Shown: piece by piece, positions 36,668 to 45,203 of the stretch
How positions within the stretch are numbered: position 1 is the stretch's first letter
Layout: each line of letters opens with the position of its first letter
NCBI RefSeq assembly: GCF_900112645.1
Contig: NZ_FOMO01000015.1
Coordinates: forward strand, 17,648-81,647
From: Phytopseudomonas straminea
GTDB taxonomy: Bacteria > Pseudomonadota > Gammaproteobacteria > Pseudomonadales > Pseudomonadaceae
DNA length: 64,000 nucleotides
Reading direction: 5' to 3'
Notes under the pieces: generated by a model
The model's input: only the letters and a program-made list of their open reading frames with translations
Databases searched by the model: none
Told to the model about the DNA's origin: nothing
Translations under genes and position numbers: made by a program

Positions 36668-37612
36668 ATGAACGTATTTCACAAAGTAGCGGGTGTCGGT
36701 CTGCTGTCCTGCGCCCTCGTGCAGGGCGCCTGGGCGCAAGAGCCGGCGAGCTGCAAGCAGGTCCGTTTCGCGGAAATCGGCTGGGCCGATATCGCCGCCA
36801 CCACCGGCGTGGCCATGACCCTGACCGAAGGTCTGGGTTACACGCCGCGCAAGACCATGGCTTCGGTGCCGATCGCCTTCACCGGCGTGAAGAACAAGCA
36901 GATCGACGTGTTCCTCGGCTACTGGGCGCCCTCGATGGACTCGGTGATCGAGCCCTTCACCAAGGACAACAGCGTCAAGGTGTTGGCCAAGCCGAACCTG
37001 GAAGGCGCCAAGTACACCCTGGCAGTGCCGACCTACGCAGCTGAAGCGGGCCTGAAGAGCTTTCAGGACATCGCCAAGTTCAAGGATCAGCTGGGCGGCA
37101 AGATCTACGGTATCGAGCCGGGTAACGACGGCAACCTGCTGATCGACGGCATGATCAAGAAGAACGAGTTCGGCCTGGGCGACTTCAAGATGGTCGAGTC
37201 CAGCGAAGCCGGCATGCTGGTGCAGGTGCAACGTGCAATCCGCAAGAAGGAGCCGGTGGTGTTCCTGGGCTGGGCGCCGCACCCGATGAACACCCAGTAC
37301 GACATGACCTACCTGTCCGGTGGTGACGACGTATTCGGCCCCGACTATGGCGCGGCCAAGGTCTACACCGTGGTGCCGACCGACTACGAACAGCGCTGCG
37401 GCAACGTCGGCAAGTTGCTGAACAACCTGCAGTTCAACGTCGAGATGGAAAGCCAGCTCATGGAGAAGGTGCTCGACAAGCAGGACCCGGCCGCCGTCGC
37501 CAAGGAATGGATCAAGGCCAACCCGCAGGTGCTCGACGCCTGGCTGCAAGGCGTGACCACCTTCGATGGTCAGGATGGCGCCGCTGCTGTGAAGAAATTC
37601 GTCGGGCTCTGA
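36668..37612 (+). CDS. cbcX: Choline-binding periplasmic protein
   Basis: This 314-residue protein has a signal peptide (MNVFHKVAGVGLLSCALVQGAWAQ) and the ChoX-like pattern FAEIGWADIAATTGVAMTL, FLGYWAPSMDSVIEP and FLGWAPHPMNTQYDMTY. The tryptophan and tyrosine residues are expected to form the aromatic cage for the trimethylammonium group. It is the third gene of the transporter operon. It is more similar in motifs to CaiX than to the following binding protein. Confidence 0.9.
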   Translation: MNVFHKVAGVGLLSCALVQGAWAQEPASCKQVRFAEIGWADIAATTGVAMTLTEGLGYTPRKTMASVPIAFTGVKNKQIDVFLGYWAPSMDSVIEPFTKDNSVKVLAKPNLEGAKYTLAVPTYAAEAGLKSFQDIAKFKDQLGGKIYGIEPGNDGNLLIDGMIKKNEFGLGDFKMVESSEAGMLVQVQRAIRKKEPVVFLGWAPHPMNTQYDMTYLSGGDDVFGPDYGAAKVYTVVPTDYEQRCGNVGKLLNNLQFNVEMESQLMEKVLDKQDPAAVAKEWIKANPQVLDAWLQGVTTFDGQDGAAAVKKFVGL

Positions 37613-37819
37613 GCCCGCACTCACCGCGACCCGTCTGCACCTGGGCGGGTCAGGTACAGCAGGCGAGGCTGCACGCATCGCCTGTCAGCCGGGGGCTCAG
37701 GCCCCTGCGCCGGTGCCAACAGGGCCATGCCCTGCTCTGCACAGCTGGTGCCGCAAGGCCCGCGATCAGAACGAGCCAGTAAACCACCTGAACTGCCACT
37801 CACTGACGGAGCAAGACCT

Positions 37820-38680
37820 ATGCACAACTTCAAACGCCTCTGCCTGCAGAGCCTCGGTGTCGCTGCCCTGGCCCTGGGCATGTCCGGTGCCATGGCCGCC
37901 GACAAGCCGGCCCTCAAGATCGGCTACGTGAACGGCTGGGACGACAGCGTCGCAGTCACCCATGTCGCCGGCGAAATCCTCAAGACCAAGCTCGGTTACG
38001 ACGTGACCCTGCAACCGGTCGAGCCGGCCATCATGTGGCAGGGCATCGCCCGTGGCGACCTCGACGCCACCCTCTCTGCCTGGCTGCCCGCCACCCACGG
38101 CGAGTACTACGAGAAACTCAAGGACAAGGTGACCGTGCTGGGCACCAACTACGATGGTGCCAAGATCGGCCTGATCGTTCCCGAATACGTTGAAGCCAAG
38201 ACCATCGCCGACCTGGAGAAATACGCCAAGGACTTCGATGGCAAGATCACCGGTATCGACGCCGGCGCCGGCGTGATGCGCCGCACCGAAGACGCGATCA
38301 AGGAATACGACCTCAAGAGCATCAAGCTGATGCCGAGCTCCGGCCCGGCCATGACCACCGCCCTGACCCGCGCCGAGAAAGCCCAGAAGCCGATCGTAGT
38401 GACTGGCTGGATCCCGCACTGGATGTTCGCGCAATGGAAACTGCGCTTCCTGGAAGACCCGAAAAACGTCTTCGGCGAAGCCGAGCACGTCGACACCGTG
38501 GCCAACCCAGGCCTGGAAGCCAAGGCGCCGGAAGCGGCGGCCTTCCTGAAGAAGATTTCCTGGAGTGCCGAGGAAGTCGGTTCGGTAATGCTGTCCATCC
38601 GCGACGGCGTGAAGCCGGACGAAGCGGCCAAGCAGTGGATCGCCAAGAACCCGGATCGCGTGGCCGAGTGGCTGAAGTGA
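37820..38680 (+). CDS. Second periplasmic binding protein, BetX-like (betaine)
   Basis: The 286-residue OpuAC-type protein has a signal peptide ending AMAAD and the segments KIGYVNGWDDSVAVTHVAGEIL, TLSAWLPATHGEYYEKL and VTGWIPHWMFAQWKL. The Trp pattern (WLP, WIPHW) matches glycine-betaine binders such as ProX/BetX rather than ChoX. It lies 207 bases after cbcX, so it may have its own promoter or be processed, and it ends in a terminator. It probably feeds betaine to CbcVW. Confidence 0.85.
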   Translation: MHNFKRLCLQSLGVAALALGMSGAMAADKPALKIGYVNGWDDSVAVTHVAGEILKTKLGYDVTLQPVEPAIMWQGIARGDLDATLSAWLPATHGEYYEKLKDKVTVLGTNYDGAKIGLIVPEYVEAKTIADLEKYAKDFDGKITGIDAGAGVMRRTEDAIKEYDLKSIKLMPSSGPAMTTALTRAEKAQKPIVVTGWIPHWMFAQWKLRFLEDPKNVFGEAEHVDTVANPGLEAKAPEAAAFLKKISWSAEEVGSVMLSIRDGVKPDEAAKQWIAKNPDRVAEWLK

Positions 38681-38710
38681 TCTGAGCGTTCGCTAACGCG
38701 ATGCCCCATG

Positions 38711-38743
38711 AATGCCAGTCAGCCACCTGACTGGCATTTTTCG
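38711..38743 (+). terminator. Terminator of the quaternary-amine transporter genes
   Basis: The perfect stem AATGCCAGTCA / TGACTGGCATT with a six-base loop is followed by TTTTCG. Confidence 0.9.
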
Positions 38744-38788
38744 TTCAATGCCCCTCGCGACTGCCTGCCCGATCAAGTTTGGCTTCCC

Positions 38789-38818
38789 TACCGCCATATA
38801 TTTTTGTATATAGCGGTA
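38789..38818. promoter_or_regulatory. ModE-type molybdate operator upstream of modA
   Basis: The inverted repeat TACCGCCATATA-N6-TATATAGCGGTA closely fits the known ModE pattern (TATATA half-sites with CG outside). It lies 44 bases upstream of the modA start and would repress modABC when molybdate is plentiful. No modE gene is in the window. Confidence 0.85.
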
Positions 38819-38862
38819 GCGAAAGTGGCCGCCACCTGCGGCCCCTCACCCAGGAGCCAGTC

Positions 38863-39621
38863 ATGCACAGCCGCCTCGTTCGTCCGCTTCTCCTGCTTTG
38901 CGCCAGCTTCGCCATGGCCGGCAACGCCTTCGCCGACCAGGTTCAGGTCGCGGTCGCCGCCAACTTCACCGCCCCAATGCAGGCCATCGCCAGCGCCTTC
39001 GAGAAGGACACCGGGCACAGCGTGCAGGCGTCCTACGGTGCCACTGGGCAGTTCTATGCGCAGATCAGCAACGGCGCACCTTTCGAAGTGTTCCTCTCTG
39101 CCGATGACAGCACGCCCGCCAAACTCGAGCAGGAAGGCCTGAGCGTGAAAGGCTCGCGCTTCACCTACACCATCGGCACGCTGGTGCTGTGGTCGCCGAA
39201 ACAAGGCTTCGTCGATGACCAGGGCGCGGTACTGAAAAAGGGCGAGTTCAAGCACCTGTCCATCGCCAACCCGAAAGCGGCGCCATATGGCCTAGCCGCC
39301 ACCCAGACCCTCGCCAAGCTGGGCCTGAGCGACGCGCTCAAGGGCAAGATCGTCGAGGGCCAGAACATCACCCAGGCGCTGCAGTTCGTCTCCACGGGCA
39401 ACGCCGAGCTGGGCTTCGTGGCCCTTTCCCAGGTTTACAAGGACGGCCAGATCACCAGCGGCTCGGCCTGGATGGTGCCGGAGACGATGTACGAGCCGAT
39501 CCGCCAGGATGCGCTGATCCTCAAGAAGGGCGAAGCTAACCCGGCCGCCAAGGCGCTAGTCGAGTATCTGAGAGGGCCGAAGGCTGCCGAAATCATCAAG
39601 GCCTATGGTTATAAGCTTTGA
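38863..39621 (+). CDS. modA: Molybdate-binding periplasmic protein
   Basis: This 252-residue protein has a signal peptide (MHSRLVRPLLLLCASFAMAGNAFA) and the ModA segments VAVAANFTAPMQAIASAFEK, YGATGQFYAQISNGAPFEVF and NPKAAPYGLAA. It captures molybdate for ModBC. I use the ATG at 38863, 5 bases after AGGAG; an ATG at 38779 lies within the operator. The gap to modB (336 bases) is filled by repeats, unusual for this operon. Confidence 0.93.
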   Translation: MHSRLVRPLLLLCASFAMAGNAFADQVQVAVAANFTAPMQAIASAFEKDTGHSVQASYGATGQFYAQISNGAPFEVFLSADDSTPAKLEQEGLSVKGSRFTYTIGTLVLWSPKQGFVDDQGAVLKKGEFKHLSIANPKAAPYGLAATQTLAKLGLSDALKGKIVEGQNITQALQFVSTGNAELGFVALSQVYKDGQITSGSAWMVPETMYEPIRQDALILKKGEANPAAKALVEYLRGPKAAEIIKAYGYKL

Positions 39622-39957
39622 TACCACGCCCTGCGTGGATATCCAGCCTATGGCGCTCTGCGCCACGATTGCTGGCATAAAGAACGGTGTATGGACGCAG
39701 AGCGTCCCGCAGGAGATGCGGCTAGAGGTTGCTATGTGGCGAGAGCGTTCGTTCACATAACTCGTAGGAGGGGCTTTAGCCCCGAGCTCTTTGCACCTCA
39801 TAAAGCTCGGAGCTAAAGCTCCTCCTACAAGAGCGGCGGCGCCCGATGTCCGCTCCTGCCTTTTACAGCCCTCGGTTTGCAATGCCGGAACCTGCATCGG
39901 AAGATCGGCATCCGGCTGTGGCACCCGTCTCACCACCAACTCTTGAAAGGCCACCGA
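39622..39957. repeat. Repeat-filled gap inside modABC: family D copy 3 and family A copy 2
   Basis: A family D element occupies 39622-39710 (CGCTCTGCG and GGACGCAGAGCGTCC). A family A hairpin follows at 39764-39828, and similarity to the copy at 872-970 continues to about 39863. No gene is present. The modB ribosome binding site (GAAAGG) is at the right end. The elements separate modA from modB but no strong terminator is evident. Confidence 0.75.
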
Positions 39958-40641
39958 ATGCCTCTGGGCCCCAATGACTTTGCCGCCATTCTCCTCACCC
40001 TGGAACTGGCCACCCTGACTACGGTGCTGTTGCTGCTGGTCGGCACGCCCATCGCCTGGTGGCTGGCGCGCACCGACTCCTGGCTGAAGCGGCCGATCGG
40101 CGCCATCGTCGCCCTGCCGCTGGTGCTACCACCGACGGTGATCGGCTTCTACCTGCTGATCAGCATGGGCCCCAACGGTTTCTTCGGCCAACTGACCCAG
40201 GCGCTCGGCCTGGGCACCCTGACCTTCACCTTCGCCGGGCTTTTGATCGGCTCGGTGTTCTATTCCCTGCCGTTCGTGGTGCAGCCGCTGCAGAACGCCT
40301 TCGAGGCCATGGGCCGTGCCCCGCTCGAGGCTGCCGCCACGCTGCGCGCCGGGCCCTGGGATACCTTCTTCAGCGTGGTACTGCCGCTGGCCAGACCGGG
40401 CTTCCTCACCGCGGCGATTCTCGGCTTCGCCCACACCGTCGGCGAGTTCGGCGTGGTACTGATGATCGGCGGCAACATCCCCGGCAAGACCCAGGTGGCT
40501 TCGGTACAGATCTACAACCATGTGGAAACCATGGAGTACGCCCAGGCCCACTGGCTGGCCGGCGGGATGGTAGCGTTCTCGTTCCTGGTGCTGCTGGCGC
40601 TCTACTCCAGCAACCGCCGCGCGCAGAAGGCCTGGACATGA
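39958..40641 (+). CDS. modB: Molybdate ABC transporter permease
   Basis: This 227-residue permease has the expected five or six membrane segments and the EAA loop AAATLRAGPWDTFFSVVLPLA. The start MPLGPNDFAAIL (39958) follows GAAAGG; the open frame upstream is in repeat DNA. Its end overlaps modC by four bases (ATGA). Confidence 0.92.
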   Translation: MPLGPNDFAAILLTLELATLTTVLLLLVGTPIAWWLARTDSWLKRPIGAIVALPLVLPPTVIGFYLLISMGPNGFFGQLTQALGLGTLTFTFAGLLIGSVFYSLPFVVQPLQNAFEAMGRAPLEAAATLRAGPWDTFFSVVLPLARPGFLTAAILGFAHTVGEFGVVLMIGGNIPGKTQVASVQIYNHVETMEYAQAHWLAGGMVAFSFLVLLALYSSNRRAQKAWT

Positions 40642-41732
40642 GCGACCTGCAGATCCACGCCCGCTTCGCCCTCAGCCATCCTGGCTTCACCCTGGACGTC
40701 GACCTGCAACTGCCCGGCCGCGGCGTCAGCGCGCTGTTCGGGCACTCCGGCTCGGGCAAGACCACGGTACTGCGCTGCGTTGCCGGGCTGGAGCGATCTG
40801 GCAGCGGTTACCTGAAGGTCAACGGCGAAACCTGGCAGGACAGCGCCAATGGCATCTGGCTGCCGGCCCACCAGCGCCCGGTTGGCTACGTGTTCCAGGA
40901 CGCCAACCTGTTTCCCCACCTGTCGGTGCGGCGCAACCTGGAGTTCGGTTTCAGGCGCATCGCCAAGACCGCGCGCCGCGTGCCCTTCGAGCAAGCGGTC
41001 GAACTACTCGGCATCAGCCACTTGCTCGAACGCCTGCCCGCTCGCCTCTCCGGCGGCGAGCGCCAGCGAGTCGGCATGGCTCGCGCCCTGCTCACCAGCC
41101 CGAGCCTGCTGCTGATGGACGAGCCCCTGGCAGCGCTGGATCTCAAGCGCAAGGGCGAGGTGCTGCCCTATCTGGAGCGTCTGCACGACGAGCTCGACAT
41201 TCCGATTCTCTACGTCAGCCACGCGCCGGATGAGGTAGCACGCCTCGCCGATCATCTGGTAGTGCTCGACGAAGGCAGCGCCACGGCCAGCGGGCCGCTC
41301 AAGGAAACCCTGATCCGCAATGACCTGCCATTCATCTTCGAGGACGAGGCCGAAGCGGTGATCGACGGGCTGGTCGCCCACCATGATGGCCACTATGGGC
41401 TGCTCGGCATCGACCTGGCCGGCACCACGGCAAGCCTGCAGCTGGCGCACGCGCCGCTGCCAGCGGGGCGATCGGTGCGCATCAAGATCAAGGCCCGCGA
41501 CGTCAGCCTGAGCCTCGAGCAGGCACGCGACAGCAGCGTACTGAATCTGCTCCCGGTGACGGTGCAGCGCTGGTTCGATCTGCCCAACCCGGCGCACCGT
41601 CTGGTGGAACTGCAGTTGGGCGAACAGCGCATCATCGCGCGCATCACCCGCTACTCGTTCGATCAGCTGAGCATTCAGGCCGGGCAGGCGTTGTGGGCAC
41701 AGGTGAAATCGGTGTCGTTGCTGGCGTCGTAG
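40638..41732 (+). CDS. modC: Molybdate ABC transporter ATPase
   Basis: The 364-residue ATPase has Walker A GHSGSGKTT (35-43), signature LSGGERQR and Walker B LLLMDEPLAALDL. A C-terminal TOBE/Mop domain (from about 290) includes KIKARDVSLSLEQARDSSVLN, typical of ModC. Its start overlaps the modB end. About 70 bases beyond its stop lies the long family E repeat. Confidence 0.94.
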   Translation: MSDLQIHARFALSHPGFTLDVDLQLPGRGVSALFGHSGSGKTTVLRCVAGLERSGSGYLKVNGETWQDSANGIWLPAHQRPVGYVFQDANLFPHLSVRRNLEFGFRRIAKTARRVPFEQAVELLGISHLLERLPARLSGGERQRVGMARALLTSPSLLLMDEPLAALDLKRKGEVLPYLERLHDELDIPILYVSHAPDEVARLADHLVVLDEGSATASGPLKETLIRNDLPFIFEDEAEAVIDGLVAHHDGHYGLLGIDLAGTTASLQLAHAPLPAGRSVRIKIKARDVSLSLEQARDSSVLNLLPVTVQRWFDLPNPAHRLVELQLGEQRIIARITRYSFDQLSIQAGQALWAQVKSVSLLAS

Positions 41733-41802
41733 CCGCGTAAAGGTGAAAAGCTGCAGAACGCGCCTTAGCCGCTCCCGCAGAATCACCACACGCCACTAAT
41801 TC

Positions 41803-41967
41803 GTAGGGTGGGTGGAGCGGCGCCAAACCATGTACTGGGATAACCGCGATCTCGGCGCGCCGCGTAACCCACCAGGCGAAAGCACGCGTTGCACCGATGG
41901 TGGGTTACGGCGCACCCAAAACCGGAAATGGCCTGCTAAACGCAACAAGCGCCTTCACCCACCCTAC
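41803..41967. repeat. Long family E repeat, abutting the sigma-54 activator gene
   Basis: A 165-base element runs from GTAGGGTGGGTGGAGCGGCG to the complementary CACCCACCCTAC. Its right arm contains the CTA that forms the TAG stop codon of the sigma-54 activator on the minus strand, so the element replaces the expected 3' end of that gene. Confidence 0.75.
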
Positions 41968-42911
41968 GCCCCACAAACTGCAATTCGCTGCTCGGCACGT
42001 CGTAGCAACTCACGCAACGAGGCCAACTGCTGGGCATCGCCTTCATCGGCCAGTTGCTGGAGGGCATGCTCGATCCGCGTGAGCGGCGGCGCGACCGGCA
42101 GGTTGAGGTGCCGCGCCTCGATCTGCTCGGCCCCGCACACCAGCAGGGCAAAATGCACCACGTTCTCCAGCTCCCGCGTGTTACCCGGCCAGTCATGCCG
42201 TTCCAGCACCTTCTGGGCGGCCAGGCTGATAGTCGGCAACGGCAGGCGCAAGCGCTGGGTGTAAATGCCCAGGAAATACTCGGCCAGGGGCAGCACATCG
42301 CCGACCCGCTCACGCAGTGGCGGTAATTGCAGATGGCCGTCACTGAGGTAATGGGCCAGGCGCTCGTCGAACTTGCCGGACTCGACCGCCCGCCACAGGT
42401 CGATGCTGGTCGCCGCGACCAGCCGCACATCCACAGGCGTCGGCGCCGATGCGCCGGCACGCCAGGCCTCGCCAGTTTCCAGCACGCCCAGCAGCTGCCC
42501 CTGCAACGCCAGGGGCAGGTCGGCGATCTCGTCCAAATACAGGGTGCCGCCGTTGGCCGAGCCCAGCCAGCCGGCGCGACTGCTCGGTGCACCCTGATGG
42601 GCGCCAGCGGTGTAGCCGAATAACTCGGCCTCGCCATGGTTAGGGCTCAGGCTGCTGCAACTCAGCGCCACGAACAGGCCCGGACGCTCGCTGGAGCGAT
42701 GAATGTGGCGGGCCAACAGCTCCTTGCCGGTGCCGGTTTCACCCTCGATCAGAATGGGTACCGGCAAGCCGGCGAGGCGCTCGACCTCCTCACGCAATTG
42801 CCGGGTACGTGGATCGACGAATACCAGCGCCTTGGCACGAATGCTCAGCGGGCTCTTGTCGGCGTCGGGAAAAATCAGCAGCGACGGGTCGGCTGCCGTA
42901 GACAGGCTCAT
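41964..42911 (-). CDS. Sigma-54-dependent activator, C-terminally truncated by a repeat
   Basis: The 315-residue protein has a short N-terminus and an AAA+ domain: Walker A GETGTGKE (57-64), Walker B TLYLDEI (123-129) and the arginine-finger region LRERVGD. The sigma-54 contact loop, normally GAFTGA, reads GAHQGA (103-108). It ends at RRAEQRIAVCGA, where relatives such as SfnR continue into a Fis-type helix-turn-helix. The stop codon lies in repeat DNA (41803-41967). A possible fragment VILRERLRR on the far side may be a remnant. It may be a non-functional or altered regulator, probably for sulfur genes given its neighbours. Confidence 0.8.
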   Translation of the reverse strand: MSLSTAADPSLLIFPDADKSPLSIRAKALVFVDPRTRQLREEVERLAGLPVPILIEGETGTGKELLARHIHRSSERPGLFVALSCSSLSPNHGEAELFGYTAGAHQGAPSSRAGWLGSANGGTLYLDEIADLPLALQGQLLGVLETGEAWRAGASAPTPVDVRLVAATSIDLWRAVESGKFDERLAHYLSDGHLQLPPLRERVGDVLPLAEYFLGIYTQRLRLPLPTISLAAQKVLERHDWPGNTRELENVVHFALLVCGAEQIEARHLNLPVAPPLTRIEHALQQLADEGDAQQLASLRELLRRAEQRIAVCGA

Positions 42912-42963
42912 AGATGACTCTCCATGACGGTCAGGCCGCGAAAGGCCAGGCAGCGGCTACCGA

Positions 42964-43545
42964 TCAGGCACGCAGGCGCAGTTGCTGTTCGATGCGGCTC
43001 TGCAGGCGGAACAGGTAAGCGAACCCCTGATCCCAACGCTGGTGACCGGATTTCACGTTGATGTGCCCGGCGCCACTGAGAATGGCGACTTCGCTTCCCC
43101 AATCCCGGGCCAGCTCGATGGCACGGGCCGCGCTGGCGGCCGAATCGTTGTCGGAGCCCACCAACTGGCTTGGAAAGGGCAGTGTCTGGCGCGCGATCGG
43201 CGCGAAATTGCGCAACGCCTCCGGGCAGTTGGCGCGTTCCACGTCGGCCGGCGCCACCAGCAGCGCGCCGCGCACGCGGCGTATGGCGGCCGTTGCCGCC
43301 TGAGCAGCCCAGCTGGCGACGGTGACGCAGCCCAGGCTGTGGGCAATCAGGATTGCCGGACGCGGATCAGCGGCGATCTGCCGCTCCAGCGCAGCGACCC
43401 ACTCCTCTCGGCGTGGCGCCAGCCAGTCCAGCTGCTCGACCCGCGCACTATTGGGCAGGCTGCGTTGCCAGTGGCTCTGCCAATGGTCATCACCCGAGCC
43501 CTGCCAGCCAGGGACGATCAGGTAGCGAACCGCTTCACTGCGCAT
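42964..43545 (-). CDS. RBBP9/YdeN-type alpha/beta serine hydrolase
   Basis: This 193-residue alpha/beta hydrolase opens VRYLIVPGWQGSGDDHWQSH. The nucleophile Ser is in AHSLGCV, the Asp in VGSDNDS and the His in SGAGHINVKSG. This matches the RBBP9 family of small serine hydrolases whose substrates are mostly unknown. It lies 52 bases upstream of the sigma-54 activator, on the same strand, and may be co-transcribed. An ester or thioester substrate linked to sulfur starvation is speculative. Confidence 0.88.
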   Translation of the reverse strand: MRSEAVRYLIVPGWQGSGDDHWQSHWQRSLPNSARVEQLDWLAPRREEWVAALERQIAADPRPAILIAHSLGCVTVASWAAQAATAAIRRVRGALLVAPADVERANCPEALRNFAPIARQTLPFPSQLVGSDNDSAASAARAIELARDWGSEVAILSGAGHINVKSGHQRWDQGFAYLFRLQSRIEQQLRLRA

Positions 43546-43798
43546 AGGGCGCCCTCCGTATCTACATGGCCTGCAGTGTACGAGGGCAAAATATGATCTA
43601 AAAAGAATAAGAACTTATTTGCTTATTCCCTAAGCCTGTTTGGCTCGGCAGTAGAAAGCAGAACACCATATATTTCCTAAAGATATATAAATGTTCTTAA
43701 ACAGTATTTTTAAGAATATTTCAGGCTGCTTAGTATCCGCTCCACGCCCCGCCACCGACAGCCGTCGCACCACGATTCGAGGGCAAGGAGCCACAACC
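43546..43798 (+). promoter_or_regulatory. AT-rich control region upstream of oscA/sbp
   Basis: A strikingly A+T-rich stretch (43590-43735) contains GAATAAGAACTTATTTGCTTATTC-like inverted repeats and AGATATATAAATGTTCTTAA, unlike the GC-rich surroundings. Such regions upstream of oscA-sbp are typical CysB-dependent sulfate-starvation promoters. The CysB assignment is by analogy. The divergent hydrolase promoter is probably here too. Confidence 0.6.
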
Positions 43799-43981
43799 AT
43801 GACCGCCACGCTTCGCAATCTGGAAGGCCAGGATGACGCCACCATCCTGCGCGAAATCCAAAGCGCCCTGACCGGCCTCAAGTTCGGCTCGGTGGAAATC
43901 ACCGTGCACAACGGCCAAGTAGTACAGATCGAGCGCAAGGAAAAATTCCGCCTCCAGCAGCCCGGCAGCAAGAACGCCTGA
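43799..43981 (+). CDS. oscA: OscA, sulfur-starvation small protein
   Basis: The 60-residue DUF2292 protein begins MTATLRNLEGQDDATILREI and contains SVEITVHNGQVVQIERKEKFR. oscA upstream of sbp is a conserved arrangement, and OscA is known to be needed for organosulfur use under chromate stress in Pseudomonas. The start at 43799 follows GCAAGGAG; upstream in-frame sequence is AT-rich promoter. It is transcribed towards sbp. Confidence 0.9.
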   Translation: MTATLRNLEGQDDATILREIQSALTGLKFGSVEITVHNGQVVQIERKEKFRLQQPGSKNA

Positions 43982-44123
43982 GCGCCTTTCGCCAACCCGA
44001 CCACGGGCAGCCACGCATGAACCGCTACCAGTACTGCCGATGTAACCCGCGAATGCCGGCCTAGAGAGCAGACATCGCACCGCCAGACACACAACACCGA
44101 ATTCAGTATTTAGGAGCATCACC

Positions 44124-45125
44124 ATGTCCATCCGCCGTTTCGCACTCGCTGCACTCGCCAGCGCCCTGGTTGCCGGCCCGGTCGCCGCCCAGACCCTGCT
44201 CAACGTGTCCTATGATCCGACTCGTGAGCTGTACGTGGAATACAACAAGGCCTTCAACAAGCACTGGCAGGAGCAGGGCAACGAACCGCTGACCATCCAG
44301 CAGTCCCACGGCGGCTCCGGCAAACAGGCACGGGCGGTGATCGACGGCCTGCAGGCCGATGTGGTGACCCTGGCGCTGTCCGGTGACATCGACGCGCTGA
44401 ACCTCAACCAGCCGCTGATCGACAAGGACTGGCAGAAGCGCCTGGCCGACAACAGCACGCCGTACACCTCGACCATCGTGTTCCTGGTGCGCAAGGGCAA
44501 CCCGAAAGGCATCAAGGACTGGGACGACCTGGTCAAGGATGGCGTGGAAGTCATCACCCCGAACCCGAAAACCTCCGGCGGTGCACGCTGGAACTTCCTG
44601 GCCGCCTGGGCGTACGCCAAGAAGAAGTACGGGAGCGATGAAAAAGCCCTGGAATACGTGACCGAGCTGTACCGTCACGCCCCGGTACTCGACACTGGCG
44701 CCCGTGGCGCGACCATCAGCTTCGTGCAGCGTGGCCTGGGCGACGTACTGCTGGCCTGGGAAAACGAGGCCTACCTGTCGCTCGCCGAAGAGGGCGGCGA
44801 CCAGCTGGAAATCGTCACCCCGTCACTGTCGATCCTCGCCGAGCCACCGGTGGCGGTGGTCGACAAAAACGTCGACCGCAAGGGCACCCGCAAGGCCGCC
44901 GAAGCCTACCTGCAGTACCTGTACAGCGAAGAAGGCCAGCGCATCGCCGCGAAGAACTTCTACCGCCCACGTGATGCCAAGGTGGCGGCCGAGTTCAAGG
45001 GCCAGTTCAAAGACCTGGAGCTGGTCACCATCGACAAGGACTTTGGCGGCTGGAGCTCAGCGCAGCCCAAGTACTTCGACGATGGCGGCGTGTTCGATGA
45101 AATTTTCAAGAAGATCAACCAGTAA
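44124..45125 (+). CDS. sbp: Sulfate-binding periplasmic protein
   Basis: The 333-residue protein has a signal peptide (MSIRRFALAALASALVAGPVAAQ) and the sulfate-binder pattern LLNVSYDPTRELYVEYNKAF, QSHGGSGKQARAVIDGL and NPKTSGGARWNFLAAW. It delivers sulfate or thiosulfate to CysTWA. A stable hairpin (45143-45173) follows and should lower expression of the downstream permease genes relative to this abundant binding protein. Confidence 0.95.
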   Translation: MSIRRFALAALASALVAGPVAAQTLLNVSYDPTRELYVEYNKAFNKHWQEQGNEPLTIQQSHGGSGKQARAVIDGLQADVVTLALSGDIDALNLNQPLIDKDWQKRLADNSTPYTSTIVFLVRKGNPKGIKDWDDLVKDGVEVITPNPKTSGGARWNFLAAWAYAKKKYGSDEKALEYVTELYRHAPVLDTGARGATISFVQRGLGDVLLAWENEAYLSLAEEGGDQLEIVTPSLSILAEPPVAVVDKNVDRKGTRKAAEAYLQYLYSEEGQRIAAKNFYRPRDAKVAAEFKGQFKDLELVTIDKDFGGWSSAQPKYFDDGGVFDEIFKKINQ

Positions 45126-45142
45126 GTTCAGCTGATCGATCT

Positions 45143-45173
45143 GGCCCGCCATTGACCAACGCAATGGCGGGCC
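45143..45173 (+). terminator. Hairpin between sbp and cysT (partial terminator)
   Basis: The perfect stem GGCCCGCCATTG / CAATGGCGGGCC with a seven-base loop is followed by TTGCTGT, a weak T run suited to partial read-through. Confidence 0.75.
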
Positions 45174-45203
45174 TTGCTGTGGACCTGATCAAAAGGACTC
45201 TCC

